Positions 25,943-34,419 of a stretch of DNA of 64,000 bases are shown here, one piece after another. Below the pieces are notes generated by a model. The model was not told where the DNA came from, ran no database searches, and saw only the letters and a list, made by a program, of their open reading frames with translations. The first letter of the stretch is position 1. Each line of letters starts with the position of its first letter. Origin of the DNA: CAYSPT01 sp964432985 (GTDB lineage: Bacteria; Muiribacteriota; CAYSPT01); assembly GCA_964432985.1 (NCBI GenBank), contig CAYSPT010000020.1, positions 1 to 64,000 of the forward strand, read 5' to 3'. Position numbers and translations under genes: made by a program.

Positions 25943-26834
25943 GACGACGCAGTTCTCTTGGATCTTTGCGCCATTTCGGCTTTATCTTGACCCAGAGATC
26001 CAGGTACACTCCGGTACCCAGAAAGTCTGAGATCACCTGACGGGCCAAGGTGCCGATTTTTTTCATCAACAAGCCTTTTTTGCCAATGATGATTTTCTTC
26101 TGCGAGGATGCTTCCACGAAAATATTGGCGCGAACATAGGTCATTTTCCCTTTTTTTCGCTCTTTCATCTCCTCAACCATGACCGCTATACCGTATGGAA
26201 CCTCTTGAAAGGTCAGGTTTATGATTGTTTCCCTGATGAACTCGGCTACGATAAAGCGAGTCGACTCCACAGCCATGATATCATCCGGGTAGTAAAGCGG
26301 TCCTTGGGGAAGAAGATCGGTCATGAGAGCAAGCAAACCGGGTACCCCGGTTCCCTTCTGCGCCGACACCTCAACTACCGGATCACCGGGATAGGTCACT
26401 CTCAGGAAGTCACCGATGGTACCAATTTTCTTTGCGGACAGCGCATCGATCTTGTTGATCACCCAGATGACCGGTTTTTGGGTTGTGTACTTGTCGAGTG
26501 TCTCACCATCAACGGCACCGGAACGGTGCGGGATGGAATCGAGCAGAAACACGATGAGATCCACATCCCGGGCTGCCTTTTCAATACACTCAATCATGTA
26601 TTCGCCCAGGGCGAATTTTGGTTCGTGAATTCCTGGCGTATCAACGAAGATCATCTGGCAGCAGTCCGAGGTGATGATTCCTCTGAGCTGCCGCTGGGTG
26701 GTCTGCGGTCTGGCTGTTACAGCGGCAATCTTCTCACCGACCAACCTGTTGAGAAGAGTGGATTTGCCAACATTGGGACGTCCAAGAATACCAATGAAGC
26801 CGGATTTAAAATCCGGTGTTCCGATGGATTCCAT
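25929..26834 (-). CDS. era: GTPase Era
   Basis: A complete 301-residue Era. It has G1 GRPNVGKSTLLN, the G2 region TTQRQLRGI, G3 DTPGIHEP, G4 NKIDAL and the C-terminal KH domain with IIIGKKGLLMKKIGTLAR. Era binds the 3' end of 16S rRNA and is needed for 30S maturation. It is the distal gene of a minus-strand cluster with ybeY, pgpH and phoH, the usual neighbourhood of era in many bacteria. It follows the DUF3048 gene by 11 bases. Confidence 0.97.
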   Translation of the reverse strand: MESIGTPDFKSGFIGILGRPNVGKSTLLNRLVGEKIAAVTARPQTTQRQLRGIITSDCCQMIFVDTPGIHEPKFALGEYMIECIEKAARDVDLIVFLLDSIPHRSGAVDGETLDKYTTQKPVIWVINKIDALSAKKIGTIGDFLRVTYPGDPVVEVSAQKGTGVPGLLALMTDLLPQGPLYYPDDIMAVESTRFIVAEFIRETIINLTFQEVPYGIAVMVEEMKERKKGKMTYVRANIFVEASSQKKIIIGKKGLLMKKIGTLARQVISDFLGTGVYLDLWVKIKPKWRKDPRELRRLGYR

Positions 26835-26845
26835 AAAAGGCAGGC

Positions 26846-28321
26846 TCAGAGCCTCCCTTCCAGGTTGACCAGAGAGGTCATCATCCGGTCAGGGGGCTCA
26901 TCTCCCAGGACCACTTTGGCCCGGCCGGGTATTACCTGGATCCAGATGGGACCGTCCAGAAACTTCACGGCCTTGCCATCCTGATCGAGAAAGGTGGTGG
27001 ATGAAACCGGATTAAGCTTTTTCCATACTCCGCCGATCACCGATCCACCAAGAACGTAGGTGGCGACTCCTTCACCGCTGAACTGAATATCCAGACGCCC
27101 TTCTTTGTCGACCACCTTGCTGTCAACCACCTGGATGACGATATTGGGAGTGGCCAGTTGCTTACCGGTCACGGCGTCCTTGTGTGGTTTGCCGTTTATA
27201 AAACGGAGAAACCGCCCCGTCAGCGCGCTGAGACTGTAGCTGACTATGTATCGAGGGTGATAGTTTATCGCAACCGTCGATATCCGGTTGGGATTGAAGA
27301 GAAGTTTCTTTACCCCCGGAATCACCGACTGTTTGCGCTTATAGCCGGTTGAACCCCAGGTGGTATCATTTCTGAAGCTGCGACGTTTGATTTCACCGCG
27401 AATCTTTTGCAGGCTGGTGTACAGATTATGTGGAGCCCGGCGCTTCTTGTCACGCCAGAACGCTTTGCGGCACATCATTTCATCCAGGTGGTCGACCTGG
27501 AGAAGTTTGATTTTCTTCAGCCCTGCCTGTGAAGACCCACAGTGCACGTAGATTGCATCATACTCCAGGGAGCGGTCAACAAAATAATCACGGCAACTGC
27601 GGACCGGCCCGATGACTTTTGCATCGTCCTCCTTGAAATAAACAGTCATGAACCGCGTGATTCCACCCTCCACCAGCATCTCGTACACGATGTCGGCCCG
27701 GTCGAGCCCCGACTGGGGCCGGGCCCGGGAGTGGTTCTCAATCATGATGGCTATAGGCCGGGGATGAGGCTCTGGGGGAAACGAGGAAGGAGCGGCTGCG
27801 GCATCCGTAATCAGCATAATACCGGGTAGTGGGGGTTTCGGTGTCTTCCGCTTCCGAGCGAGCAGTTCACACAACTTTTGGTAGGCGTCGTTCAGGCGGG
27901 CTTGCGATACCTGAACGAGCCGTCCCCTGTTGGATACCCGGTTGACTTCAACATATCCGGCCACTTCCCGGCACAGATCTCGGGCTTCCCGCTGAAGTTC
28001 CCTCCTCTTTTCCGGGGTGAACCGCCCTTCTTCCAGCAATCTTTCGTAAAGATCGAGTACACGGGCCCTGAGACCGGCTGTTTTCCTCACAATTGCAATT
28101 ATTTCGGTAAAACTGTCGTCGCTGTATTCTGCATCAGTCGGTACTGGTGCTGCTTGGGCAAGTTCGGAAACATTATTTTTACTGTATTCAACATCAGTCA
28201 TTACTGGTGCTGCTTGGGCAAATTCGGATACTAGGAAGGCTAGTGCGAAAACAGCCAGCAATCCACCGAAAACAAACCTGAAAAAGCCGGAACACATCCA
28301 TGGTTTCCAGACTTTCCTCAT
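26846..28321 (-). CDS. secreted DUF3048 (YerB-like) protein
   Basis: A 491-residue exported protein. A signal peptide (VFGGLLAVFALAFLVSEF, then AQA) leads to a helical linker rich in Arg and Glu (about 70-160), then a DUF3048-type region: RPIAIMIENHSRARPQSGLD, ADIVYEMLVEGGITRFMTVY, KVIGPVRSCRDYFVD and APHNLYTS, continuing to a C-terminal strand-rich part with FLDGPIWIQVIPG. The family is of unknown biochemical role, seen on the outer side of the membrane in spore-formers and others. The cleavage-site region is duplicated (20-residue repeat with AQAAPV twice). The start lies behind GGAAGGAG that comes from a 59 bp duplication of the upstream gene's end. Confidence 0.8.
   Translation of the reverse strand: MRKVWKPWMCSGFFRFVFGGLLAVFALAFLVSEFAQAAPVMTDVEYSKNNVSELAQAAPVPTDAEYSDDSFTEIIAIVRKTAGLRARVLDLYERLLEEGRFTPEKRRELQREARDLCREVAGYVEVNRVSNRGRLVQVSQARLNDAYQKLCELLARKRKTPKPPLPGIMLITDAAAAPSSFPPEPHPRPIAIMIENHSRARPQSGLDRADIVYEMLVEGGITRFMTVYFKEDDAKVIGPVRSCRDYFVDRSLEYDAIYVHCGSSQAGLKKIKLLQVDHLDEMMCRKAFWRDKKRRAPHNLYTSLQKIRGEIKRRSFRNDTTWGSTGYKRKQSVIPGVKKLLFNPNRISTVAINYHPRYIVSYSLSALTGRFLRFINGKPHKDAVTGKQLATPNIVIQVVDSKVVDKEGRLDIQFSGEGVATYVLGGSVIGGVWKKLNPVSSTTFLDQDGKAVKFLDGPIWIQVIPGRAKVVLGDEPPDRMMTSLVNLEGRL
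28122..28241 (-). repeat. 60 bp tandem duplication at the signal peptide cleavage region
   Basis: Two 60 bp units encode 20-residue repeats each holding LAQAAPV or FAQAAPV, T-D and EYS. The unit is in frame, so the DUF3048 protein gained a second potential signal peptidase site. Confidence 0.85.
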
Positions 28322-28436
28322 TACGATTTGGCTCCTTCCATCTCAAGAACCAACCCGGGTTTTACTAAACCCCAACACATTACGATTTGGCTCCTTCTAT
28401 CTCAAGTACCGTCTCGGGTTTTAAAAGACCGCCGGA
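28319..28436 (-). repeat. 59 bp tandem duplication of a gene end and stop-start junction
   Basis: Units 28319-28377 and 28378-28436 match closely over about 46 bases, including the last codons of the DUF502 gene and the TAATG overlap of stop and start. The inner copy leaves a 19-codon ORF (minus strand, 28380 to 28321) that repeats the end of DUF502 and ends in TAATG at the true DUF3048 start. Confidence 0.85.
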
Positions 28437-29066
28437 AATGATGACCTTAAAGGCTTCTTCCACAGACATCTGCAGATCGAATACATCTTTCCTGGGAATA
28501 AAAATCAACAATCCCGATGTTGGATTTGGCGTTGTGGAAAGAAATACAGTCACCAGGTCCTTGCCGGTTTTACTGTTCAACTCATTTGTCGCGTCCGCCG
28601 TCATAAATCCAAGAGACCAGATCCCTTTTCGAGGATACTCGAGCAGCACCACCTTTTCGAACACCAGCTTTTTCCGACCCATGATGAGCTGTTGAAGCTG
28701 CTTGATCATGGTAAATATATTCTTGATAAGGGGAATCCTGGCAAAAACGTATTCCATGGCATTGACCATTCGGATACCCAGGGTGATACGAGCTGCTACT
28801 CCGACAATGAGAATGAAAAGGAGCGTTACCGCTACACCAAGCCACCATGGAAGAGTTTCCTTGTACGTGCTTTCCATAAAGTGTTTGAGAATTTCGAACA
28901 GTTTGTAAACGATGAAAATGGTGATGCCGGCAGGAAGCAGAACACCAAGACCGTAAAAGAAATAGCTCTGCAAACCGTGGCCGAGCTTTTTCCAGCCTTC
29001 TTTGAGCACCTTGAGTCCGCCTGCCGTCCAGGCAAATGCCCACGATTTGTAATTTTTAAACGCCAT
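28380..29066 (-). CDS. DUF502 membrane protein
   Basis: A 228-residue protein with two membrane segments, YGLGVLLPAGITIFIVYKLF and WLGVAVTLLFILIVGVAARI. The family patterns IPLIKNIFTMIKQLQQLI, FEKVVLLEYPRKGIWSLGF and VFLSTTPNPTSGLLIFIPRK are typical of DUF502, whose role is unknown and which is related to plant COV proteins. It overlaps the upstream CNNM gene by 11 bases and was once coupled to the downstream DUF3048 gene through TAATG. Confidence 0.85.
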   Translation of the reverse strand: MAFKNYKSWAFAWTAGGLKVLKEGWKKLGHGLQSYFFYGLGVLLPAGITIFIVYKLFEILKHFMESTYKETLPWWLGVAVTLLFILIVGVAARITLGIRMVNAMEYVFARIPLIKNIFTMIKQLQQLIMGRKKLVFEKVVLLEYPRKGIWSLGFMTADATNELNSKTGKDLVTVFLSTTPNPTSGLLIFIPRKDVFDLQMSVEEAFKVIISGGLLKPETVLEIEGAKS

Positions 29067-30375
29067 CCAGGTCCTCCCTGGTCTGTTCCTGTCTGTCTTC
29101 GTCCTCTTGTACCTCCAGGAACCTCATCTTGACTCGTACTACTTTTTTTCCATCTGATTTGACTACCGAAAAAACAACATTTTCGAATGTCAGCTGCTCA
29201 TTTTCCTCTGGAACTCTCTCAAGTTCCGACACCAGGAATCCTCCGATACTGTCAACATCATCCCCCGTGGGAAGATTGAGGTCGAAGTCCTGGTTTACAT
29301 CGTGTAGGCTGAACCGTCCATCAAGCAGGAATGATCCGTCTTTCAACATTCTCACCCGGCTGGCGGTTTTGTCGAATTCATCCTCGATTTCTCCAACGAT
29401 TTCCTCTAGAATATCTTCCAGAGTAACCAGACCGGCCGTCCCACCGTATTCGTCAACCACCACTGCCAGATGTGTTTTGCTCTTCTGGAATTCTTCCAGG
29501 AGAATACTGACCCTCATGGTTTCGGGAACGAACTTCGCCGGTCGTAACAGTCCGGTCACATTCTGCTGTAGTTCCTCGACATTGAGAATATCGAAGGCAT
29601 TGATGGTGCCCACAATTTGGTCCAGGTTCTCTTTGTATATCGGCATCCGGGAGTACCCTGCCTTAACGAGGATATCAATTATTTCATCAATAGGCGTGTT
29701 CTCTTCAACTGCCACCATATCAACCCGCGGGGTCATGATCTCACGGGCGCTCATCGTTCCGAAATCGAACACACTGTAGATCATACGCTCCTCGTCTTCT
29801 TCCAGTATCCCTTCCTCTTCCGAAAGCTTGATCAGAAGCCGCAGATCTTCACGGGACCGCAGCGCTTCCCGGTCCACCTCGCTCACCAGAGGCATACGCT
29901 TACCTCCGCGAAGCAGCCAGATCAGTCCGCCGCTGATCGACGAAAAGATGTAAACAACCGGCAGGAGAAGGCGATAGAGAGTGGTCACCGCCCCGCTCAA
30001 GGTATACATTAAAGCATCGGCCCTTATTCGAAAGAGAACCTTGGGGATAATCTCGGCAAAGACGAGAATAGTGGGAGTCATGATGCACGAAGCAAGGAAC
30101 GCACATATATCCTTGTCGAACGGGAGGGTGTTCATGGCCAGATACGTAGCCAGTGAGGTGGCCGAAACAATAGACAGGTTTGTTCCCACCAGGAACATGG
30201 TAATGGCTTTGTCTGGAGCTTCCAGGAGTTTCTTGAGTCTCCGGGCCCTGCGGTTATCCCCCGTTGTCTGGTGCTGGAGATGAATGCGGTTCAGAGAGAT
30301 CAAGCCGGTTTCCGTGCCAGAGAAAAAGCCTGCGGTAATTATCAGTATGCCTATGGCAACCAGGATTGCTCCCAT
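29056..30375 (-). CDS. CNNM/HlyC-CorC family transporter, second paralogue
   Basis: A 439-residue protein with an N-terminal DUF21 membrane domain (four hydrophobic segments, FSGTETGLISLNRI), a CBS pair (REIMTPRVDMVAVEENTPI and AKFVPETMRVSILLEEFQ) and a C-terminal CorC_HlyC domain (VDEYGGTAGLVTLEDILEEI, GFLVSELERVPEENEQ). This is the CNNM layout, linked to Mg2+ and Co2+ export. Its start overlaps the stop of its paralogue by one base (TAATG). Confidence 0.9.
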   Translation of the reverse strand: MGAILVAIGILIITAGFFSGTETGLISLNRIHLQHQTTGDNRRARRLKKLLEAPDKAITMFLVGTNLSIVSATSLATYLAMNTLPFDKDICAFLASCIMTPTILVFAEIIPKVLFRIRADALMYTLSGAVTTLYRLLLPVVYIFSSISGGLIWLLRGGKRMPLVSEVDREALRSREDLRLLIKLSEEEGILEEDEERMIYSVFDFGTMSAREIMTPRVDMVAVEENTPIDEIIDILVKAGYSRMPIYKENLDQIVGTINAFDILNVEELQQNVTGLLRPAKFVPETMRVSILLEEFQKSKTHLAVVVDEYGGTAGLVTLEDILEEIVGEIEDEFDKTASRVRMLKDGSFLLDGRFSLHDVNQDFDLNLPTGDDVDSIGGFLVSELERVPEENEQLTFENVVFSVVKSDGKKVVRVKMRFLEVQEDEDRQEQTREDLDGV

Positions 30376-31667
30376 TACGCACCCCTCCCCTCGTCCGTAT
30401 TACCCGGGGGTGCTTTTTTGACCTGCATTATCAGGCGCACTTTTTCAAGCCGCAGTCCATCGACTTCCTCGACTATCAGGCGTACGCCGTCAACCGTTGT
30501 TTCATCACCCATTTCCGGCACCTTCTCCAGCTTGGCCATGAGGAGACCTCCGATAGAGTCCACTTCTTCAGTAGGAAGTTCAATATCGAGCTCGTCGTTG
30601 AGTTCGTCAATGTCTATCTTGCCTGAAACCAGGTAGATGTGATCGCTGATTCTCTCGATCAACCTCTCTTCTTCATCATACTCGTCCAGTATCTCGCCAA
30701 CGATTTCCTCGACCAGGTCTTCCATGGTGACCAGGCCTTCCGTGCCGCCATATTCATCCACCACGATGGCTATCTGGGTTTTTCGCTTCTGCAGTTCATT
30801 CATCAGGGTATCGATCTTCATGGTTTCCGGGACGAAAAAAGCTTCGTGAATGATATCGTTGAGATCGAAGTTGCTAGTGCAATCTTTTATAAATTTGAGA
30901 AGATCTTTGGCATAGAGTATGCCCTTTACATCATCGATATTCTCAGCAAATACGGGGATACGGGAAAAGCCGCTTTCCCTTATCAAGGCGAATGTTGCCT
31001 CACGATCGGCGGTGATGTTAAGGCACTCCATATCGAAACGTGGAATCATTACCTCCCGAACCAGTGTCTCGGAAAAGTCCATGATTCCCTTGATCATTTC
31101 CTCCTCTTCCTCTTTCAGGATGCCCTCCTGTTCCGACACTTCTATCATGGTGCGCAGGCTCTCGGCAGTCAGATAGGAGTACTCTTCCTTTAAGGGTGTT
31201 CCTCCGAACTCGACCAGCTTGTCAGTCAGGTACTTGAGTGCGGAAATGAGCGGGCTCAACACCCGGGAAATGCGGTACAACGGCCCAGAAGAATACATCG
31301 CGAATGATGTGTGATGCTCGACAGCATAGGTCTTGGGGGTAATTTCACCAAACACCAGGAGTAGAAAGGTCATAACCCCGATAGCAATACTTACACCGCT
31401 ATCTCCAAAATGATGGAGTGCCAGTTTTGTGGCAATGGCCGACGCGAGAATATTAACCACCATGTTGCCAATGAGAATGGTAATAAGAAGCCGGCCGGGT
31501 GAAGATAAAAGGTGCAGGATTTTCTTCCCGTCATGGGATCCATTTTCCAGTCTGCTCAAAGCCAACCTGCTCAAGGAGAACAGCGCGGTTTCCGAACCGG
31601 AAAAGAACGCTGAAAGCCCCAGCAAAACGACCAGAAGCAACGAGTCTACTAACGACGAGGCGTCCAA
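30375..31667 (-). CDS. CNNM/HlyC-CorC family transporter, first paralogue
   Basis: A 430-residue paralogue of the next gene downstream with the same order: DUF21 domain (FSGSETALFSLSRLALSRLE), CBS pair (REVMIPRFDMECLNITADRE, AFFVPETMKIDTLMNELQ) and CorC_HlyC domain (VDEYGGTEGLVTMEDLVEEI). TTG start behind GGAGGAG. Tandem CNNM pairs in the era/ybeY region are common, so this is an ordinary arrangement. Confidence 0.9.
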   Translation of the reverse strand: MDASSLVDSLLLVVLLGLSAFFSGSETALFSLSRLALSRLENGSHDGKKILHLLSSPGRLLITILIGNMVVNILASAIATKLALHHFGDSGVSIAIGVMTFLLLVFGEITPKTYAVEHHTSFAMYSSGPLYRISRVLSPLISALKYLTDKLVEFGGTPLKEEYSYLTAESLRTMIEVSEQEGILKEEEEEMIKGIMDFSETLVREVMIPRFDMECLNITADREATFALIRESGFSRIPVFAENIDDVKGILYAKDLLKFIKDCTSNFDLNDIIHEAFFVPETMKIDTLMNELQKRKTQIAIVVDEYGGTEGLVTMEDLVEEIVGEILDEYDEEERLIERISDHIYLVSGKIDIDELNDELDIELPTEEVDSIGGLLMAKLEKVPEMGDETTVDGVRLIVEEVDGLRLEKVRLIMQVKKAPPGNTDEGRGA

Positions 31668-31696
31668 ACTAAGCCTCAGCTCCTCCTTCTTAAATT

Positions 31697-31719
31697 ATAA
31701 CCTGAATAATTCAGGTTAT
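31697..31719. repeat. 23 bp perfect palindrome with GAATAATTC core
   Basis: ATAACCTGAAT-A-ATTCAGGTTAT is a perfect inverted repeat in the 91-base gap between ybeY and the CNNM gene. No T-run follows, so a simple terminator is doubtful. Confidence 0.7.
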
Positions 31720-31758
31720 GCGCCCGCGTTTTACCGCACAACAAGCCCGGTTTCCATC

Positions 31759-32223
31759 TTAGCATAATGTTATTGCTTGATCGATCCGGGCCAGACAGGA
31801 CTTTTGCGCAGCGCGCATTGTGTGCGCTGCATCTTCCGTCTCATCATCAAAACCGAGTAGATGGAGAAAACCATGTATAGTCAAGAGAAGCACCTCACGA
31901 CGTATTCCCCATCCCACCTCGGCAGCCTGTCGGCGGGCACGGTCCATAGAGATAACGATGTCCCCCAACTCGTCGGGAGCCAGATTCGCATCTTCCCCTT
32001 CCCTCATGGGAAACGCGAGCACATCGGTCTCTCTGTCAACACCCCTGTACTGTTTATTGAGTTGCCTAATAAATGCATCGTCACATAACATAAGATTAAC
32101 CGCAGTCCGGCTGTTTAAAGCATACGCTTGGGCGTAATGCGCGGCTAAAGCTTTCAGTGCTTTTACAATAATCGGGCATACTGTAGTCCTTGAACCGGAC
32201 TGGTTAATGACGCAGATTTCCAT
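31759..32223 (-). CDS. ybeY: endoribonuclease YbeY
   Basis: A 154-residue YbeY. It has LNKQYRGVDRETDVLAFPM and LGDIVISMDRARRQAAEVGW, then the zinc site HGFLHLLGFDDETEDA. The usual third ligand in HGxLHLxGYDH is His; here the position is Asp. YbeY matures 16S rRNA 3' ends and acts in ribosome quality control. Start chosen at the ATG with GAGGAA upstream; a longer frame of 41 codons reads through the end of the pgpH gene. It overlaps pgpH by 20 bases. Confidence 0.92.
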   Translation of the reverse strand: MEICVINQSGSRTTVCPIIVKALKALAAHYAQAYALNSRTAVNLMLCDDAFIRQLNKQYRGVDRETDVLAFPMREGEDANLAPDELGDIVISMDRARRQAAEVGWGIRREVLLLTIHGFLHLLGFDDETEDAAHTMRAAQKSCLARIDQAITLC

Positions 32224-34417
32224 TGTTCTGTTTTTTCCTCTTCCGCTTCTCAGTTGTGTCTCTTCTTTCTTGTTCGGTATGTTCCCCCTTCGAGTCGGAG
32301 GACTTTCTTCCGTTTTTTTGCTGCTTTTTTGTTGAAATGGAGCCATCCTGCCCGCCGGCGCTTTTCACTTTCTTCGATTTCCGTTCCCCGGATGTCTTCT
32401 TATCTATCCGCTTTTTCAAGTTACCGACCGGCTCCTCCGGGTACTCGATTCTGGAGTGATACATACCGGTGAGAATAGTGGAAAACGTCTTGTTGATCCG
32501 TTCCAGATCCTTGAGCGTGATATCACAGTCGTTGAGTTGGCCGTCCTCAAACTTGCCCCTGGTTATTTTCGCCACCATGTTTTTAATGTTGGAAGGGGTA
32601 GGAGAACTCAGTGTTCTGGTGGCGGATTCGATGGCATCGGCCAGCATGACAAGAGATGCCTCCTTGGTCCTTGGTTTCGGACCCGGGTACCGAAAATCCT
32701 CTTCCCGCACATCTTCCGGGCTACCTGCCTGTTCGCAGGCCCGGTGATGAAAATAGGTAATCAGCCCCGTGCCCTGGTGCTGGCCAATAATGTCGCAAAT
32801 GGGATCGGCAAGATTGAACTGTTTGGCCAGCTCTACCCCATCTTTAACGTGTGAACTGATAACAAGAACGCTGAGGTAAGGCGACAGCGCTTCATGCTGG
32901 TTTTCGATGCCAATCTGGTTCTCCACGAAGAAATAGGGCCGCTTCAACTTTCCTATGTCGTGATAATACCCGCCAATTTTGCATAGCAGCGGATCAGCAC
33001 CTATCAGCTCCGCGGCCGCTTCCGCCATGTTTGCGACAATAATCGAATGGTGGTAGGTACCGGGGGCCTTGACCAGCAGTTCCTGCATGAGAGGCTGGTT
33101 GAGGTCCGACAGCTCCAGCAGCTTGATCGAAGTGGTGATCTTGAAGAAATTCTCCAGGTAGGGCAGTCCGCCGAGCGTGAGAATGGTAGCGGTAATACCT
33201 CCTATAAAACCCGCGATGGCATCGCGGAACATCTCCCGTGAAAAATCGGAAAATGTTCCTTCGGCACCGAGCAGTGTCAAACCGACCAGGAAAGACACCT
33301 GTGCCAGGCTGACGAAAAATCCGGCCTGAATAATATCCGAACGCTGGCTTACTCTGAAAACGGTAAATATCCCGGCCAGACCGCCAAAAAACAGTGTAAT
33401 GGTGAGCTTGATTCCAGCCGGTCCCATCAGTCCTATCAAAATAGCAAGCACCGCGGTGATGAGAATAGCCAGGTCCGCACCCATGAGAAGAGTGACCAGC
33501 ATGGAAGCCGAAGCCAGTGGAGACAGATAGGGTGAAAATATATTTTCTCCCCGGAAAGGAACACCGTGTTGGGACAACATTATGACTATTTTTGAAAGAG
33601 CCAATGTGACGACGGCGACAATGCCGAGCATCCCCAGGAGGCTGTCACTTTCAAGAATATTCGGACGGAACCTGAACAGGAACACCAGAACCGATGCGAA
33701 CAGGAGAATGGAAACAATACAGCCGCCAATAATGTTCAACCGGCTTCTGTCACCATCTTCGTACAGTTCCAATTCCTTAAGAACGTACAGGTCCTCGGGA
33801 GTAACTTGATCTCCCCGCCTGATTATCATTTCACCTTTTTTTATCGTTTTTATTTCCGGGACATCCTCCAGAAGCCTGCCCATGAGGGTTACAAGGAGTT
33901 CTTTGCTGTGATCGGGAAGGGCAAGCGCACTTATCTTCAAGGTCAGATTCTTGCGCAGACTCTTCAATTTATCTTCGGCGACACCTTTGTTGGCATAGGG
34001 AATAATAAAATCAAGCGCCATCCTCTCCAGCCCGGCACGCTCGGTTCCCTCCAAATCTGCCAGGTGATCGATCACTCCCGAGTGCAGCCCGAGTTCATCC
34101 CACAACTGGAGGCCTTTCAACTTGCGTTCGTCTTCTATCTCAGGATCATTTTTCAGGTAGGCAAAGAGGTTGCCGATGTCCTCCTTGATATCGTTCTGGG
34201 TGCCGGACCCGGAACTGGTAAATGTAATCGTCTTGGGAGCGGCAATATCCCGCCTGGAAACATCACCGCTTTCCATGAACACTTTTTCCGAATCGAGATC
34301 TGCAAAAATAACTCCCGTGATCAGCCCCCATATGATCAGGCCGAGCACGATCCGTTTGAGACGAGACCCGGCTGTAGCTTTATGGATTTTCCAGAATGTG
34401 ATAATCCGGCGGAACAT
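32204..34417 (-). CDS. pgpH: PgpH-like HD-domain c-di-AMP phosphodiesterase
   Basis: A 737-residue 7TMR-HD protein. An N-terminal membrane anchor (IVLGLIIWGLITGVIFADL) precedes an extracytoplasmic domain, then six to seven hydrophobic helices, then an HD domain with YHHSIIVANMAEAAAELIG and GGYYHDIGKLKRPYFF near residues 455-495, and IGQHQGTGLITYF. Relatives hydrolyse c-di-AMP. The last roughly 70 residues are a Lys/Arg/Ser/Gly-rich tail not typical of the family. It lies 2 bases after phoH and overlaps ybeY, the standard phoH-pgpH-ybeY order. Confidence 0.93.
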   Translation of the reverse strand: MFRRIITFWKIHKATAGSRLKRIVLGLIIWGLITGVIFADLDSEKVFMESGDVSRRDIAAPKTITFTSSGSGTQNDIKEDIGNLFAYLKNDPEIEDERKLKGLQLWDELGLHSGVIDHLADLEGTERAGLERMALDFIIPYANKGVAEDKLKSLRKNLTLKISALALPDHSKELLVTLMGRLLEDVPEIKTIKKGEMIIRRGDQVTPEDLYVLKELELYEDGDRSRLNIIGGCIVSILLFASVLVFLFRFRPNILESDSLLGMLGIVAVVTLALSKIVIMLSQHGVPFRGENIFSPYLSPLASASMLVTLLMGADLAILITAVLAILIGLMGPAGIKLTITLFFGGLAGIFTVFRVSQRSDIIQAGFFVSLAQVSFLVGLTLLGAEGTFSDFSREMFRDAIAGFIGGITATILTLGGLPYLENFFKITTSIKLLELSDLNQPLMQELLVKAPGTYHHSIIVANMAEAAAELIGADPLLCKIGGYYHDIGKLKRPYFFVENQIGIENQHEALSPYLSVLVISSHVKDGVELAKQFNLADPICDIIGQHQGTGLITYFHHRACEQAGSPEDVREEDFRYPGPKPRTKEASLVMLADAIESATRTLSSPTPSNIKNMVAKITRGKFEDGQLNDCDITLKDLERINKTFSTILTGMYHSRIEYPEEPVGNLKKRIDKKTSGERKSKKVKSAGGQDGSISTKKQQKNGRKSSDSKGEHTEQERRDTTEKRKRKKQNNGNLRH

Positions 34418-34419
34418 AT

